The notes below the pieces were generated by a model. That model saw only the letters and a list, made by a program, of their open reading frames with translations. It did no database searches and was not told the DNA's origin. A stretch of DNA of 64,000 bases. It comes from Streptomyces chryseus. GTDB lineage: Bacteria > Actinomycetota > Actinomycetes > Streptomycetales > Streptomycetaceae. The stretch spans positions 372,001-436,000 of the forward strand of contig NZ_BMVO01000002.1 of the NCBI RefSeq assembly GCF_014650755.1. Reading direction: 5' to 3'. The number at the start of each line of letters is the position of its first letter. Positions within the stretch are counted from its first letter, which is position 1. Positions 1 to 8,304 of this stretch are shown piece by piece. The translations under genes and the position numbers were made by a program.

Positions 1-29
1 CTCCGGCGCTTCTCGTCGGGCTCGCCCGC

Positions 30-605
30 CTAGCCCTTCGGGGCGGCCTGCTCGTACACCGGCTGCCAGGGCAGCACCTTGAAGTCGCCCGAGCCCGCCC
101 TGGTCTTCTCGAACGGGGCGGAGCTCATGCACTTGGGCAGGTTCTGCTTCGCCACGTCACGGCCGATCCAGCTGTAGCCCAGGCGGTCGTTCCGGCCCTG
201 GTCGTGGACCGAGATCCCGACCCGCTTGCCCTTGTTGTCCTGTTCGGTGTCCGTGATGATCCCCGTCACCACCGCCACCTTCCCGCCGGTCACCAGGCAG
301 TCGACCCTTCCCTCGGCCCAGCCGGACGTGCCGTCCGGGAAGACGTGCTCGAAGCGGAACGTGCCGTAAGCCTTCTCGGGGTCCATGGTGTCCTTCGCCG
401 CCAGGTGCGCGTCGAAGGTGAACGTGATGTCGTCCCCGGCCGGCCGGTACAGCTTCGCCGTGCCGGTCAGCGCCGCCGCTTCGCGCGGCTTGCCACGCGG
501 TACGTCGGCGCCGGAGGCGAGCGCGGTGCCGGCGGCCCCGGCGGTGATCAGCAGAGCGGCGCCGAGGGCGGCGATCTTCGTACGACGGTGGGCGAGGCGG
601 TTCAT
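30..605 (-). CDS. Secreted repetin-like hypothetical protein
   Basis: A 191-residue protein with a basic N-terminus (MNRLAHRRTK) and a hydrophobic Ala/Leu stretch ending near residue 30 (ALASGA), which reads as a Sec signal peptide. I chose the ATG at 605 because AAGGAG lies 7 bases upstream; in-frame codons further out have no ribosome site. The mature part (LTGTAKLYRP, DDITFTFDAH, GKRVGISVHDQG, PFEKTRAGSGDFKVLPW) resembles small exported Streptomyces proteins usually named repetin, whose function is unknown. Two cysteines (in VDCLV and PKCMS) could form a disulfide outside the cell. It stands alone; the next gene is divergent. Confidence 0.75.
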   Translation of the reverse strand: MNRLAHRRTKIAALGAALLITAGAAGTALASGADVPRGKPREAAALTGTAKLYRPAGDDITFTFDAHLAAKDTMDPEKAYGTFRFEHVFPDGTSGWAEGRVDCLVTGGKVAVVTGIITDTEQDNKGKRVGISVHDQGRNDRLGYSWIGRDVAKQNLPKCMSSAPFEKTRAGSGDFKVLPWQPVYEQAAPKG

Positions 606-925
606 CGGGGCTCCTTCGGCAGGTGATCCGGCGGCTGTCCGGACAGCGATCACTCTTCCGTCGGCGCGCCCCGCGCACATCGCACCGGGGTACGGACGGG
701 ACTCCGCCGGGCGGCGGGGACTGCGCCGTACCGGCTACCGCTGGGGGCCCAGGACCGTACGACCTCAGGCTTACCGGCCCGCACGCAACGAATCGCCGCG
801 GACCTCACTTGTTGCGCAACAGATCAACGGTCGGTCCGCAACGGTCGCGCCTTGTCCGGGTGCGAGCGCGGAACGTACCGTCATTACGTCTCCCGCACAC
901 CTTCCCCACCAGCCCGAGGTCAGCC
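606..925. other. 320-bp divergent intergenic region
   Basis: This stretch separates the repetin-like gene from the nitrilase gene. It holds no convincing gene. Its one clear signal is a perfect 12-bp palindrome at 810-821, flanked by two more CGCAACG-type half sites (784-790 and around 837-843). The promoters of both flanking genes should lie here, but I could not pick hexamers with confidence. Confidence 0.5.
810..821. promoter_or_regulatory. Palindromic operator candidate TGTTGCGCAACA
   Basis: A perfect 12-bp inverted repeat, about 105 bp upstream of the nitrilase/flavoenzyme operon. CGCAACG half sites lie on both sides. The TTGCGCAA core is a plausible Lrp/AsnC- or GntR-type site, which would suit an amino-acid catabolic operon. 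No regulator gene adjoins it, so the assignment to a family is inference. Confidence 0.4.
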
Positions 926-1723
926 ATGCCGCCGTTGCGCACCGCACTGCTCCAGAGCTCCGGCCGTCCCGGCTCCGTCGAGGCGAACCTCAAGGTCCTC
1001 GACGACGCCGCGGGCCGGGCGGCGGCGGCGGGCGCCGGGCTGCTGGTCTGCCCGGAGATGTTCCTGACCGGCTATGCCATCGGGGCGGACGTGCACCGGC
1101 TGGCCGAGCCCGCCGACGGCGAGGCCGCCGACGCCGTCGCGGACATCGCCGTACGCCACGGGCTGGCCGTCCACTACGGCTACCCCGAGCGCGACGGGGA
1201 CGCCGTCTACAACTCCGCCCAGCTCATCGGCCCCGACGGCACGCGCCTCGCGAACTACCGCAAGACGCACCTGTTCGGCTGCTTCGAGCAGGAGTGGTTC
1301 ACGCCCGGCGACGACACGGTCGTCCAGGCGGAGCTCGGCGGCCTGACCGTCGGCCTCATGATCTGCTACGACGTCGAGTTCCCGGAGAACGTCCGCGCCC
1401 ACGCGCTCGCGGGCACCGACCTGCTGCTGGTGCCCACCGCACAGATGCACCCGTTCCAGTTCGTCGCCGAGTCCGTGGTGCCCGTACGGGCCTTCGAGAA
1501 CCAGATGTACGTCGCCTATGTGAACCGGACCGGCGCCGAGGGCGAGTTCGAGTTCGTCGGGCTGAGCTGCCTGGCCGGTCCCGACGGGGCCTCCCGGGCC
1601 CGCGCCGGGCGCGGCGAGGAGCTGGTGTTCGGCGACGCCGACCCCGAGTTCCTGCGGGCGTCGCGCGAGAACAACCCGTACCTGCGCGACCGCCGCCCCG
1701 GGCTGTACGCGTCCCTGGCCTGA
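926..1723 (+). CDS. Nitrilase-superfamily amidase (5-aminopentanamidase-like)
   Basis: A 265-residue carbon-nitrogen hydrolase. The Glu-Lys-Cys triad is visible: E44 in VCPEMFLTGY, K113 in NYRKTHLFG, C147 in GLMICYDVEFP. The family cleaves C-N amide or nitrile bonds in the cytoplasm. The next gene, 53 bp downstream on the same strand, is an FAD amine oxidase of the lysine/tryptophan 2-monooxygenase type. That pairing recalls DavB-DavA, where the monooxygenase makes an amide from an amino acid and the nitrilase-type enzyme hydrolyses it. The likely substrate is therefore an omega-amino or aryl carboxamide; which one is inference. The ATG at 926 was chosen because homology begins at PPLRTALLQ and GAGG lies upstream. 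Confidence 0.8.
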   Translation: MPPLRTALLQSSGRPGSVEANLKVLDDAAGRAAAAGAGLLVCPEMFLTGYAIGADVHRLAEPADGEAADAVADIAVRHGLAVHYGYPERDGDAVYNSAQLIGPDGTRLANYRKTHLFGCFEQEWFTPGDDTVVQAELGGLTVGLMICYDVEFPENVRAHALAGTDLLLVPTAQMHPFQFVAESVVPVRAFENQMYVAYVNRTGAEGEFEFVGLSCLAGPDGASRARAGRGEELVFGDADPEFLRASRENNPYLRDRRPGLYASLA

Positions 1724-1776
1724 CGCCGCCCCCGCCTCGCCCCCTCACTTCTCGTTTTCGCAAGGAGCCCGACCCC

Positions 1777-3468
1777 ATGACGTCCACGGTGCCCACAGCC
1801 GTCCAGCACACCGACGCGCAGCCGCCGATCACCATGTTCGGTCCGGACTTCCCCTACGCGTACGACGACTTCCTCGCGCACCCGGCGGGCCTCGGCCAGA
1901 TACCGGCGACCGAGCACGGCACCGAGGTCGCGGTCATCGGCGGCGGCCTGTCCGGCATCATCGCGGCGTACGAGCTGATGAAGATGGGCCTCAAGCCCGT
2001 CGTGTACGAGGCCGACCAGATCGGCGGCCGGCTGCGCACCGTCGGCTTCGAGGGCTGCGACGAGTCGCTGACGGCCGAGATGGGCGCCATGCGCTTCCCG
2101 CCGTCCTCCACCGCGCTCCAGCACTACATCGACCTGGTGGGCCTGGAGACGAAGGCGTTCCCCAACCCGCTGGCCCCCGAGACCCCGTCGACCGTCGTCG
2201 ACCTCAAGGGCGAGTCGCACTACGCCGTGACCGTCGACGACCTGCCGCAGGTCTACCGCGACGTCATGAACGCCTGGAACGCCTGCCTCGAAGAGGGCGC
2301 CGACTTCTCCGACATGAACCAGGCCATGCGGGAGCGCGACGTACCGCGCATCCGTGAGATCTGGGCCAAGCTCGTCGAGAAGCTCGACAACCAGACCTTC
2401 TACGGCTTCCTGTGCGAGTCCGAGTCGTTCAAGTCCTTCCGGCACCGCGAGATCTTCGGCCAGGTCGGCTTCGGCACCGGCGGCTGGGACACCGACTTCC
2501 CGAACTCCATCCTGGAGATCCTGCGCGTCGTCTACACCGAGGCGGACGACCACCACCGCGGCATCGTCGGCGGCAGCCAGCAGCTCCCCGTCCGGCTCTG
2601 GGAGCGCGAGCCGGCCAAGCTCGTGCACTGGCCGCTCGGTACGTCGCTGAAATCCCTCCACGAGGGCGAGCCGAAGCCCGCCGTCACGCGCCTGCACCGT
2701 ACGGCCGGCAACCGGATCACCGTCACCGACGCCTCCGGCGACATCCGCACGTACCAGGCGGCGATCTTCACCGCGCAGTCCTGGATGCTGCTCTCCAAGA
2801 TCACGTGCGACGACTCGCTGTTCCCCATCGACCACTGGACGGCGATGGAGCGCACCCACTACATGGAGAGCTCCAAGCTCTTCGTCCCGGTCGACCGGCC
2901 GTTCTGGCTGGACAAGGACGAGGAGACCGGCCGCGACGTCATGTCGATGACGCTCACCGACCGGATGACGCGCGGCACGTACCTGCTGGACGACGGCCCG
3001 GACAAGCCCGCCACCATCTGCCTTTCGTACACGTGGTGCGACGACAGTCTCAAGTGGCTGCCGCTGTCCGCGAACGAGCGGATGGAGGTCATGCTGAAGT
3101 CGCTGGGCGAGATCTACCCGAAGGTCGACATCCGCCGTCACATCATCGGCAACCCGGTGACCGTGTCGTGGGAGAACGAGCCGTACTTCATGGGCGCGTT
3201 CAAGGCGAACCTGCCCGGCCACTACCGCTACCAGCGCCGCCTGTTCACCCACTTCATGCAGGACCGCCTCCCCGAGGACAAGCGCGGCATCTTCCTCGCG
3301 GGCGACGACATCTCCTGGACGGCCGGCTGGGCCGAGGGCGCCGTGCAGACCGCGCTCAACGCCGTGTGGGGCGTCATGCACCACTTCGGCGGTACGACCG
3401 ACCCGACGAACCCGGGCCCCGGTGACCTCTACGACGAGATCGCCCCGGTCGAGCTGCCGGAGGACTGA
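1777..3468 (+). CDS. FAD-dependent amino-acid 2-monooxygenase / amine oxidase
   Basis: A 563-residue flavoprotein of the monoamine-oxidase fold. The dinucleotide-binding GxGxxG motif is VIGGGLSG (53-60), followed by the GG-R-T motif (IGGRLRT, about 82-88) and the C-terminal FAD motif around FLAGDDISWTAGWAEGAVQTA. Length and N-terminal extension fit bacterial lysine, phenylalanine or tryptophan 2-monooxygenases, which decarboxylate an amino acid to its amide with O2. The nitrilase gene just upstream would then release the acid and ammonia. AAGGAG sits 7 bases before the ATG. No signal peptide, so cytoplasmic. The substrate cannot be read from sequence; a plain L-amino-acid oxidase is the alternative. 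Confidence 0.8.
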   Translation: MTSTVPTAVQHTDAQPPITMFGPDFPYAYDDFLAHPAGLGQIPATEHGTEVAVIGGGLSGIIAAYELMKMGLKPVVYEADQIGGRLRTVGFEGCDESLTAEMGAMRFPPSSTALQHYIDLVGLETKAFPNPLAPETPSTVVDLKGESHYAVTVDDLPQVYRDVMNAWNACLEEGADFSDMNQAMRERDVPRIREIWAKLVEKLDNQTFYGFLCESESFKSFRHREIFGQVGFGTGGWDTDFPNSILEILRVVYTEADDHHRGIVGGSQQLPVRLWEREPAKLVHWPLGTSLKSLHEGEPKPAVTRLHRTAGNRITVTDASGDIRTYQAAIFTAQSWMLLSKITCDDSLFPIDHWTAMERTHYMESSKLFVPVDRPFWLDKDEETGRDVMSMTLTDRMTRGTYLLDDGPDKPATICLSYTWCDDSLKWLPLSANERMEVMLKSLGEIYPKVDIRRHIIGNPVTVSWENEPYFMGAFKANLPGHYRYQRRLFTHFMQDRLPEDKRGIFLAGDDISWTAGWAEGAVQTALNAVWGVMHHFGGTTDPTNPGPGDLYDEIAPVELPED

Positions 3469-3513
3469 CCCCGGACCACCTCCGGGCACCTCCTGGTGCT
3501 CACCCAGAAACGT

Positions 3514-3552
3514 GCCGCTCGGGCCGGCCGCGATCCGGCCGGCCCGAGCGGC
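3514..3552. terminator. Bidirectional hairpin terminator
   Basis: A 17-bp perfect stem (3514-3530 with 3536-3552) and a 5-base loop between the flavoenzyme gene and the converging PstS-like gene. There is no U-tract, as is common for Streptomyces terminators. Confidence 0.75.
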
Positions 3553-3569
3553 CATCAACAGCCCTGTGC

Positions 3570-5099
3570 CTATCCGGCGCAGGGCTTCGCCGCTTCCGGG
3601 GCGGCGCACGGCAGGTGGCCGTGGGTGCGGATGACGTCCTGGCCGCTGCCGCGCGTCAGATAGACGAGGAAGCTGGAGACCAGGGAGTCGGCGGGCGGGC
3701 TGCCGTACGTGTAGGCGTACTCGATCTCGTGGTACGGGTAGCCGCCGGCCCCGATGCCCTCGATGCTCGGCTCCCGGCCGTCCAGGCGCAGGCGGTGGAC
3801 GCCCCCGGGGGTGGTGCCCGAGCGCAGTTCGCTGTAGCCCAGGGCGCCCGGCACTGAGGCGACCTCGGCCAGTACCTGCTCGGTCGAATCGAGCTCGCAG
3901 CGGACGACCCCGGGCCGCCCGTCGTCCCGGCGGACGCAGTCCTGCGAGGTGTTCGCGGGCTCGCCCCCGCCCAGCACGCGGCGCTGGAAGACCTGCCGGG
4001 TGCCGGAGTTGGCGTCCCGGCTCACGAGGCGGACGGGCAGGTCGGGCCCGTCGAGCTCCTTCCAGTTGCGGACGGTGCCGGCGTACAGGGCGCGTACCTG
4101 CGCGGTCGTCAGGCCCTTGAGGGGCACGCGGTCGTTGAGCACCAGGGCGAACGCCGAGACCGCCACCCGGCTCTCGCGCAACCGGGGGTAGCCGTTCGGC
4201 TTCGGACCGTCGGACAGGGCGACGACGGCGGGCGAGCCGTCCTCGGCCGCGGCGCCCGCCTCGTCGAGAGCGCGGATGCCGGCGGTACTTCCGTGGGTGT
4301 CCACGGTGATCTGCGAACCGGGGCACTCGTCCTCGTACTTCTCGGCCAGCTCCTTCGCGACCGGCGTGAACGCGGTGGAGCCGGTCACGGTCAGCTTCCC
4401 GGCGGCGCAGCCCATGGGCGGCGGGTCCGCGTCGTCGCGTACGACGGTGAGGGTGGCCAGGGCGACGACGCAGACGGCGAGCGCGAGGATGAGGGTGCGG
4501 GCCGGGCGGCTGAAGAGGGGCGTCTTGTCGTCCGGGGTGGTGCTCTCGTTGGGCATCACCGCGCCGTCCTGGATGCCGCCGGTCACCCGGACCGCGCTGC
4601 CGACGCCGCCCCCGCCGAGCAGGACCAGGAGCTTGTAGTGCTGGCCCCGGTTGAGCGGCACCTTCGGCAGGTGGACCCGGTTCCGCTGGTGCCGCATCCC
4701 GGCCTCGGGCGTGAAGTGTGCCATCAGGTGGGCGTGTTCGGGATTGGGCTGGGTGACCGCCACACCGCGGACCGTGCGGTCGGTGAAGTGGACGGTCAGG
4801 CCGTGCGTGTCCGGGCCGGTGTAGTCGGTGGCCGAGATGCCCTGCGCGCCGTCGTTCTCGATCCGCAGCAGGACGAGGGTGGCGTTGGACATGTCGGGGG
4901 AGTCGTCGAACAGGCCGAGGCGCACGGTGTCGTGGCCGTTGCGGGCGTCGCCGCCGATGGGGGTGTCCATCTGCACGCGGTAGCCGATCCGCTTGCGGCG
5001 CGGGACCCGGCGCTCGTACCAGAAGGGCCCCACCGCGGCCGCCACGCCGACCACCGCGGTCAGCAGCGCCACCACGTTCTCGGGGTTCAACCACTCCAC
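3570..5099 (-). CDS. Membrane-anchored PstS-like substrate-binding protein
   Basis: A 509-residue protein with two membrane segments: residues about 9-28 at the N-terminus and about 199-219 in the middle. Between them is a soluble domain of unknown family (about 35-190). After the second segment comes a PstS-like phosphate-binding fold: LTVTGSTAFTPVAKELAEKY, DTHGSTAGIRAL, FALVLNDRVPLKGLTTAQVRALYAG, RDANSGTRQVFQ. The last segment resembles the serine-rich anion-binding loop of PstS. The topology puts the binding domain outside and tethered. No pst transport genes adjoin, so a sensory role is as likely as uptake. GTG start, with GAGGG upstream. Confidence 0.7.
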   Translation of the reverse strand: MEWLNPENVVALLTAVVGVAAAVGPFWYERRVPRRKRIGYRVQMDTPIGGDARNGHDTVRLGLFDDSPDMSNATLVLLRIENDGAQGISATDYTGPDTHGLTVHFTDRTVRGVAVTQPNPEHAHLMAHFTPEAGMRHQRNRVHLPKVPLNRGQHYKLLVLLGGGGVGSAVRVTGGIQDGAVMPNESTTPDDKTPLFSRPARTLILALAVCVVALATLTVVRDDADPPPMGCAAGKLTVTGSTAFTPVAKELAEKYEDECPGSQITVDTHGSTAGIRALDEAGAAAEDGSPAVVALSDGPKPNGYPRLRESRVAVSAFALVLNDRVPLKGLTTAQVRALYAGTVRNWKELDGPDLPVRLVSRDANSGTRQVFQRRVLGGGEPANTSQDCVRRDDGRPGVVRCELDSTEQVLAEVASVPGALGYSELRSGTTPGGVHRLRLDGREPSIEGIGAGGYPYHEIEYAYTYGSPPADSLVSSFLVYLTRGSGQDVIRTHGHLPCAAPEAAKPCAG

Positions 5100-5250
5100 G
5101 CGTTCGCCCTCGCCCCAGCCTGCCGGCGCACGCCCGTTCGCGCGCTTGTGCGGGTCAGGGTAGGGCCGGCAGGGGCGCGGGAACCCGGGCCGGGGCAGTC
5201 CGTCGGACGCTGTTCACCCGGGCTTCACCGGCGCGCGGCCGCGGGCGGGT

Positions 5251-5964
5251 TCAGTCGCCGCCGGGCAGCGGCGTCAGCAGCATCCGCCCGACCAGGCCCA
5301 CGCCTTCGTCCAGCCGTCGCGTGAAGTCCTCCGCCAGATCGGGCAGTTCGCGCAACCGCCACAGGAGGCGGGCGGCGGACCAGGCGGCGTCACGGGCCCG
5401 CTCCAGGCTCCACGAGCCGAGCAGATGGGTCAGCGGGTCGGCGATCTCCAGCAGGTCGGGCCCCGGCATCAGCTCCTCGCGGACGCGCTCCTCCAGCGCC
5501 ACGAGCGTGTCGCCCACCCGGTCGAAGTCACCCTCCAGATCGGCCGGCCGGCAGCCGAGCACGTCACAGGAGTCGACCACGGCCAGCGCCAGGTCGTGCC
5601 CGATGTGCGCGTTGATCCCGGCCAGCGCGAACTGCAGCGGCCGTACGCCCGGATGGCGCCGGTACATCAGCAGCGGCCGCCAGCAGGCGGGCCCGCGCCG
5701 CCCCGCCGACGAGGCGTCCACGGCGGAGAGGTAGCGCTCGGCGAAGAGCACGTCGAGCGTGGCGGCGGCGCGGGCGTCGGGGAACAGGCCGCCGTCGATG
5801 CGCCGGTCGATCTCCTCGGTGACCGCGAGGTAGAGCCGGTTGAAGACCGCGAGGCCGTCCGACGGCGGCCAGTCGCAGCGGAAGGAACGCATCCGCGCCA
5901 CCACCGCGTCGACCGAGGTCCGGGAGCGGTCCGTCTGAGCTGGGAAGTGCTCGATCTGCGCCAT
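5251..5964 (-). CDS. DUF5995 family protein
   Basis: A 237-residue cytoplasmic protein without signal peptide or membrane segment. It matches the actinobacterial family I know as DUF5995: FNRLYLAVTEEIDRRI, FAERYLSAVD, GINAHIGHDLALAVV, with conserved His residues in the INAHIGHDL block. That block could bind a metal, but no catalytic role is established. The gene is divergent from the GH6 gene with 118 bp between them. Confidence 0.7.
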   Translation of the reverse strand: MAQIEHFPAQTDRSRTSVDAVVARMRSFRCDWPPSDGLAVFNRLYLAVTEEIDRRIDGGLFPDARAAATLDVLFAERYLSAVDASSAGRRGPACWRPLLMYRRHPGVRPLQFALAGINAHIGHDLALAVVDSCDVLGCRPADLEGDFDRVGDTLVALEERVREELMPGPDLLEIADPLTHLLGSWSLERARDAAWSAARLLWRLRELPDLAEDFTRRLDEGVGLVGRMLLTPLPGGD

Positions 5965-6082
5965 ACGGGCAGCGTCGCAGCCCTAGGCTTTTCCCCGGGC
6001 GCCGTAGACACGGGCTTCCCCGGAACGGGGGAACGAACCGTGTCGCGGGCGCCGGGGGACGGCCGAGCGGGGGAGAGCCAGG

Positions 6083-7321
6083 GTGCCGGGTGTACGTGCA
6101 CAGCGCCGGACGGAGCGCGCGCGGAGGCGTCGCGCCAGGCGGCGCGACGCGATGGCCGTCGCGGCTTCGGCGGTCGTCGCCGTCGGCGCGGTGACGGGGG
6201 TGATGTCCGCGTCGGCGGGCGAGGGGGACCACCGGAACGCGGCGCGGCCGACGACGACCGCGACGCCGGTTCCGGGGCCGCTGCCCGCGCGCCCGACGGC
6301 TTCGGCGACGCCGACCGTCAAGGCTTCGGCCCCGGCCTCGCGTCCGGCGGCGCTCCCGTCCACGGAGCCGCCCCGGGCTTCCCGTCCCGCGCCGCCGGCC
6401 TCGTCGCCCACGCGGGCCCCGGGGAAGCCGGAAGCGGACCGGGGGGAGGAGCCCGGCGGCGCCGCCCTCTACCGGCACCCGGAGTCCCAGGTGCTCGACT
6501 GGGTCAGGGCCAACGGCGACGACCCCCGGCACGCGCTGATCGCGTCCCGGATCGCGGAGCGGCCCGCCGCCGTGTGGTTCGCGGCGTACGACCCGGGCGC
6601 CGTCACCGCGCGGGTGAGGTCCGTGACCTCGGCCGCGGAGGCGGCGGGCCGAGTGCCCGTCCTGGTGCCGTACGCGATCCCCGACCGGGACTGCGGCGGC
6701 GCCTCCCAGGGCGGCGCGCCGGACCTCGCGGCGTACGACGACTGGATCGGGGACTTCGCGGCCGGACTCGGCGGCGGCGAGGTCGTCGTCGTCCTGGAAC
6801 CCGACTCGATCGCCCTGTCCGACTGCCTCTCCACCGCGCAGCGGCAGGCGCGTTTCGCGTCGCTGGCCCGCGCGGGCCGCACCCTGCACGCCGCGAACCC
6901 CCGGGCGAAGGTCTACTTCGACGCCGGGCACTCCGGCTGGCACTCGGCCGGGAAGCAGGCCGCCGCCCTGCGCGCGGCGGGCGCCCGGTCGAGCGGCGAC
7001 GGGATCTTCACCAACGTCGCCAACTTCCACCGCACCGCCGACGAGGCCGCCTACGCGCGCCGGGTGCTCGCCGCGCTCGGCGGCCCGCCGGGGCTCGGCG
7101 CGGTCATCGACACCAGCAGGAACGGCAACGGCCCGCCGGCCGAGGGCCAGTGGTGCGACCCGGCGGGCCGCGCCCTCGGCCGGGCGCCGACGACCCGGAC
7201 CGGGGAGGACCGGATCGACGCGTACCTGTGGGTCAAGCTGCCGGGGGAGTCCGACGGCTGCAAGGGCGCGGCGGGTACCTTCGCACCGGACTACGCCTAC
7301 CAGCTGGCGCGCGGCGACTGA
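6083..7321 (+). CDS. Secreted glycoside hydrolase family 6 glucanase
   Basis: A 412-residue precursor. The N-terminus is Arg-rich (residues 7-21) and then hydrophobic (24-44), an export signal. A Pro/Ala/Ser/Thr linker spans about 55-125 with the GH6 catalytic domain behind it. GH6 landmarks are complete: YAIPDRDCG (197-205, proton-donor region), VVVVLEPDSIA (234-244), DAGHSGWH, GIFTNVANFHRT and YLWVKLPGESDG near the end, where the family's base region lies. The family hydrolyses beta-1,4-glucan with inversion. There is no cellulose-binding module; the linker sits at the N-terminal side, so it may serve as a spacer from the cell surface. GTG start, GGGGAGA upstream. Confidence 0.85.
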   Translation: MPGVRAQRRTERARRRRARRRDAMAVAASAVVAVGAVTGVMSASAGEGDHRNAARPTTTATPVPGPLPARPTASATPTVKASAPASRPAALPSTEPPRASRPAPPASSPTRAPGKPEADRGEEPGGAALYRHPESQVLDWVRANGDDPRHALIASRIAERPAAVWFAAYDPGAVTARVRSVTSAAEAAGRVPVLVPYAIPDRDCGGASQGGAPDLAAYDDWIGDFAAGLGGGEVVVVLEPDSIALSDCLSTAQRQARFASLARAGRTLHAANPRAKVYFDAGHSGWHSAGKQAAALRAAGARSSGDGIFTNVANFHRTADEAAYARRVLAALGGPPGLGAVIDTSRNGNGPPAEGQWCDPAGRALGRAPTTRTGEDRIDAYLWVKLPGESDGCKGAAGTFAPDYAYQLARGD

Positions 7322-7337
7322 GCAAAACACTAGCCAT

Positions 7338-7356
7338 GTACATAGTAGCTATGTAC
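7338..7356. promoter_or_regulatory. MarR operator GTACATAGTAGCTATGTAC
   Basis: Perfect 8-bp arms around TAG, ending 10 bases before the marR ATG. This is the spacing and symmetry expected of a MarR autoregulatory site covering the -10 region. No ribosome site lies between it and the ATG, so the transcript may be leaderless. Confidence 0.65.
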
Positions 7357-7366
7357 TGTATCTGTC

Positions 7367-7858
7367 ATGAGCGCAGCCACCGAAGGCCCGACGCCCGGCT
7401 TCCTGGTCTGGCGACTGTCGACGAGATGGCGCGTGGCCGTCGACCGGGCCCTCGGGCCGCTGGGCCTGACCCACGCGCAGTACTCGCTGCTCGCCTCGCT
7501 GCTCGGCATGGAACACGCCGGACGCCGGCCGAGTCAGCGAGAACTCGCCGACCACACCGGCCTGGAGGCCCTGTACGTCTCGAAGCTGGCCCGCGCGCTG
7601 GAGACCGCGGGTCTCGTCGAGCGCACCCGGGACGCCGCCGACACCCGGGCGGTCCGGCTGGAGCTCACCGACCGGGGCCGGGAGGCCACCGGCCGCGCTA
7701 TCACGGTCGTACAGCGGCTCGTCGACCAGCTCCTGGCGCCGCTCGGCGGCCTGGAGGGGCGGCGCACCGAGGTACTGGTCCGTGAGCTGACCGCCCTGAT
7801 CGACGTACCGCTGGACGCGTCGTCCGGCGTACCGCCCGAAGCACCGACCGAGGAGTAG
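7367..7858 (+). CDS. MarR-family transcriptional regulator
   Basis: A 163-residue winged-helix protein. The fold is readable: dimer helix (FLVWRLSTRWRVAVDRALGP), LGLTHAQYSLLASLLG, recognition region PSQRELADHTGLEALYVSKLARALETAGLVERT, and the wing DAADTRAVRLELTDRGREA. A 19-bp palindrome overlaps its promoter, so it probably represses itself and the second MarR gene, which starts 2 bp after its stop codon. The ligand is unknown. The usual MarR target, an efflux pump or oxidoreductase, is absent; the nearest other gene is a nucleobase permease that converges on the pair. Confidence 0.85.
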   Translation: MSAATEGPTPGFLVWRLSTRWRVAVDRALGPLGLTHAQYSLLASLLGMEHAGRRPSQRELADHTGLEALYVSKLARALETAGLVERTRDAADTRAVRLELTDRGREATGRAITVVQRLVDQLLAPLGGLEGRRTEVLVRELTALIDVPLDASSGVPPEAPTEE

Positions 7859-7860
7859 CC

Positions 7861-8304
7861 ATGTCCGCAACCCCGAACGTCAACGGCCAGATCATCGGCC
7901 AGGCCCACTACGCCACCCGCGCCGTACTGGAGCGGTACCTGGCCCGCACCGGCACCACCTTCCACCAGTCCGTGGCGCTCAACGTCGCGGCGGACAGCGG
8001 CACCGGCGTCGACCGCGGCCACCTCGTCAGCCGCATGACGGGCAGCCTGAAGACCGACGACGCGACGGCGCTGGCGACGATCGCCGAACTGACCGGCGCG
8101 GCGCTGGTGGAGGCGGTACCCGGCGACGAGTGCCGCATCCGGCTCACGGACGCGGGCCGGGAGCTGCACCGTTCGATCCGTACCGAGGTCGGCGAGATCA
8201 CGGCGCGGCTGTACGACGGTTTCGAGCCGGACGAGCTGGCGGTCGCCGGCCGCCTGCTAACCGTCCTGACCGCCCGCGCCAACGCCGAACTGGCCGACGC
8301 CTAG
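7861..8304 (+). CDS. Second MarR-like winged-helix protein
   Basis: A 147-residue protein co-transcribed with the preceding MarR gene (2-bp gap). It keeps the MarR shape: QAHYATRAVLERYLARTGTTF, a degenerate helix-turn-helix around DRGHLVSRMTGSLKTDDATALATIAELTGAALVE, then CRIRLTDAGRELHRS. The helix-turn-helix is less typical than in its partner, so it could be a co-regulator forming heterodimers. Its stop overlaps the stop of the converging permease gene by 4 bp. Confidence 0.7.
   Translation: MSATPNVNGQIIGQAHYATRAVLERYLARTGTTFHQSVALNVAADSGTGVDRGHLVSRMTGSLKTDDATALATIAELTGAALVEAVPGDECRIRLTDAGRELHRSIRTEVGEITARLYDGFEPDELAVAGRLLTVLTARANAELADA

Noticed and set aside
1516..5094. A 1192-residue open frame on the minus strand.
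   Set aside because: It is antisense to the flavoenzyme gene and out of frame with the PstS-like gene; composition is Arg/Gly/Val-rich as expected of GC-driven shadow frames.
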